A DNA stretch of 40,932 nucleotides, taken from assembly GCA_001970955.1 (NCBI GenBank), contig MPUH01000667.1:1-40932 (forward strand). Direction: 5' to 3'. Under the pieces are notes generated by a model. The model was not told the origin of the DNA. It saw nothing but the letters and a program-made list of their open reading frames with translations, and made no database searches. This DNA is from Stentor coeruleus (Eukaryota > Ciliophora > Heterotrichea > Heterotrichida > Stentoridae). The position numbers and the translations under genes were made by a program. Positions 39,214-40,932 of the stretch are shown here, one piece after another (position 1 is the first letter of the stretch; every line of letters begins with the position of its first letter).

Positions 39214-40404
39214 ATGAGTTTCGATGACTTGGAAGCTGGCTTTAAAAACTTTTCAGGTTCTAGTTACAATTACACCCCAAAAGACTCAAGAGCATGTGCA
39301 GGAGCAATGCGTGCTTTACAAGAAAGACTTAAACAACTTGAAAATGAAAATGCTGAATTAAAAGACAAAATCGTAGTTATAGAAGGAAGAGTAAATAATG
39401 ATAGAGAAAAGTGGCAGATTAGAATGATGGAAGAATTTGAGACTTCTAAACAAAAAGAAGAACTTCTAACAAAACGACTAAAGGAAAGAGATGAAGAAAT
39501 TATCAAGTTGCAAAACCGCGTAGGGCAAATGGAAGAACATGTTAGAATAAAAGAAACGCAATGCAGATATGCAGAAAATGAGGTTAAAAGAAATACAGAG
39601 CAATATAGGATTGATATTGAAAGTCTTAATTTACAAGTTGAGTTGCTTCAAAAAACTCTGAATGAAAAACAAGCTGAAGGGAAAAGTTCTTCACTTAATA
39701 ATGATAAACTTGAACGAGATAAGACTTTACTTGAAGAAGAACTTAAACAAGAAAAAAGAATTAATCAAGGCTTACAATCAGAAGTAAAGTTTCTTAGAGA
39801 AAACTCTGAGAATCAAAGAATGTCTATGCAGAAAAATTTTGAAACTATGGAACAGGAGCTGACAAAACAAAATATCGAATACTCTCAGAAAGTTAAAGAA
39901 TTGGAAATCAAAACTAAAAGTTTTAAAGACTTGAATAATAATCAAACCAAACAAATCGAGCATTTGAAAAAAGAAATCTCAGAACTTTTGAAATCAAAAA
40001 AACAAGCTGAAGAGCGAAAATTCGAATCAGTAAAAAACAAAACAATAGAACCTCTGAAAAAAATCCCAGCAAAATCCCAATCAAAACCAACAATAAGCTC
40101 AAAAAGCCCAAGTATACCAAGTAAAACTATTCATAAAAAAGAAAAGTCATTACCAGAAGTTAAAGAATTAATAGAAACTGAAGATGATATACGAAAACAA
40201 ATAATAAATTATGAAAATGAAGTTGAAAAATTAAACCAAAGGTACAAGTCTCTTCTAAACCTTTCTTATAAAGATAGTGAAGATCTTTCTACAGTGAGAA
40301 AAGATATAACTAAAGTTGCTGAAGATATAGATAAGAAAAGTGAAGAACTTTATGATTTAAAGAAAAGACAGCAACAGTTTTTAAGAGCAAAATTAGCTAT
40401 TTAA
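39214..40404 (+). CDS. Coiled-coil protein with a CEP57-like N-terminus
   Basis: A 396-residue ORF. The beginning, GSSYNYTPKDSRACAGAMRA followed by LQERLKQLENENAELKDKI (about 15-53), resembles the start of the CEP57/CEP57L1 centrosomal family, in which a short Ser/Tyr motif leads into LQEKIRRLE-type coiled coil. A long coiled coil runs to about 270. A basic Ser/Pro/Lys linker (KIPAKSQSKPTISSKSPSIP, about 287-306) may bind microtubules. A final coiled coil (about 320-396) ends LKKRQQQFLRAKLAI. The CEP57 link rests on the first 40 residues only; any basal-body or generic coiled-coil protein is an alternative. Confidence 0.65.
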   Translation: MSFDDLEAGFKNFSGSSYNYTPKDSRACAGAMRALQERLKQLENENAELKDKIVVIEGRVNNDREKWQIRMMEEFETSKQKEELLTKRLKERDEEIIKLQNRVGQMEEHVRIKETQCRYAENEVKRNTEQYRIDIESLNLQVELLQKTLNEKQAEGKSSSLNNDKLERDKTLLEEELKQEKRINQGLQSEVKFLRENSENQRMSMQKNFETMEQELTKQNIEYSQKVKELEIKTKSFKDLNNNQTKQIEHLKKEISELLKSKKQAEERKFESVKNKTIEPLKKIPAKSQSKPTISSKSPSIPSKTIHKKEKSLPEVKELIETEDDIRKQIINYENEVEKLNQRYKSLLNLSYKDSEDLSTVRKDITKVAEDIDKKSEELYDLKKRQQQFLRAKLAI

Positions 40405-40845
40405 TATAGAATTAGATAGTAAGTAGGTTGTAAGAAAATGATTTCGTAGAGATTATGCTATATAAAAATTTGAACTTTTAATAGATTCACTGCTGAGTAG
40501 TTTCAAGCAGCGGTGGAGATTATAAATGAAAGCAATTATTCTATTTTTTTTTTAAGCCAACCTGCAATTGTGCAATAATATTATTGTACTATTTTTTTGA
40601 TGAATTTCTTGATGATTTATATGTATTTTACTATAATTGGCTATTTCTTGTCTTTGAACACACAATTTATCGATTTTGAGTTAAAAATTTAATCATTTCA
40701 ATCTTTTAATTAATTTATTCATGATACACTATTTGAAAAATTTCACTGCAATATTCAATATATTATGCTTTCACTTACTATTCTGAAGGTAGTTTTATTT
40801 CTAATAAAAAAAGACATATGCAAACTAATTATAATTTCTAATAAT
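40405..40845. other. 3' flank of the last gene
   Basis: AT-rich DNA after the coiled-coil gene; nothing recognised before the terminal repeat. Confidence 0.55.
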
Positions 40846-40932
40846 TTTCCAATATATGAATTTATATTTTATCTTCATAATAAAAATATTATTTTAAAAA
40901 TTACAATGAAATTTTCTAAATATTTCCCTTCC
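40846..40932. repeat. Right copy of the terminal direct repeat
   Basis: Carries the same two 19-nt blocks as the left end (40850-40868 and 40904-40922) with an equal 35-nt spacer of different sequence, followed by TTTCCCT. It lies about 440 bp downstream of a plus-strand stop codon. Confidence 0.75.

Noticed and set aside
1..40932. Terminal similarity as proof of a circular molecule
   Set aside because: The spacers between the matching blocks differ completely, so the ends are not one overlapping sequence.

Overview
The window reads as macronuclear DNA of a heterotrich ciliate, most likely Stentor (S. coeruleus is the best-known case). It is AT-rich and carries plainly eukaryotic genes (Sec61 alpha, RICTOR, SNAPC3, a CFAP99-like protein, several kinases). 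Genes are closely packed. All three standard stops end real genes: TAA in Sec61, TAG in RICTOR, TGA in SNAPC3. The decisive sign is a set of seven 15-nt introns of the form GTA...TAG (mostly GTAA...ATATAG). Removing them joins neighbouring open frames into coherent proteins. I saw no tRNA, rRNA, CRISPR or prokaryote-type operon.

Layout. 0.1-3.6 kb: a broken PARP-type zinc finger/F-box gene, a two-intron gene for a predicted lipid-anchored protein (MGCC...), a small basic protein and a three-finger C2H2 protein. 3.6-5.7 kb: a long stretch without a convincing gene. 5.7-13.2 kb: Sec61 alpha, a proline-rich/coiled-coil gene damaged by a 53-bp duplication, SNAPC3 split by one intron, a predicted N-myristoylated EF-hand-like protein and a predicted N-myristoylated beta-propeller protein. 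13.9-17.3 kb: RICTOR, the defining subunit of TORC2. 17.6-28.0 kb: cytoskeletal and coiled-coil genes, including a C2-like/coiled-coil/GAS2-like protein and a CFAP99-like axonemal protein, together with a two-domain cyclic-nucleotide-binding protein and two unknowns. 28.2-38.5 kb: a kinase-rich block with a CAMK-type kinase, a fused pseudokinase/ANTH-like/TKL kinase, and a tandem pair of atypical kinases of which the second copy is broken. 39.2-40.4 kb: a coiled-coil protein with a CEP57-like beginning.

Quality and structure. Six single Ns each sit between two near-identical copies of 44-183 bp. This is the mark of contig ends that were joined without merging, and three of the six pairs differ at one or a few internal positions, as alleles would. 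Two further tandem duplications (53 and 43 bp) have no N and break reading frames. Removing one copy gives totals divisible by three in each case. Many apparently broken genes may therefore be assembly effects. The first and last 90 bases share two exact 19-nt blocks with equal 35-nt spacing, in direct orientation.

The genes share no single pathway. Recurring themes are lipid-anchored proteins, kinase and TORC2/cyclic-nucleotide signalling, and ciliary or cytoskeletal coiled coils. Calls rest on reading motifs by eye; no database search was run.
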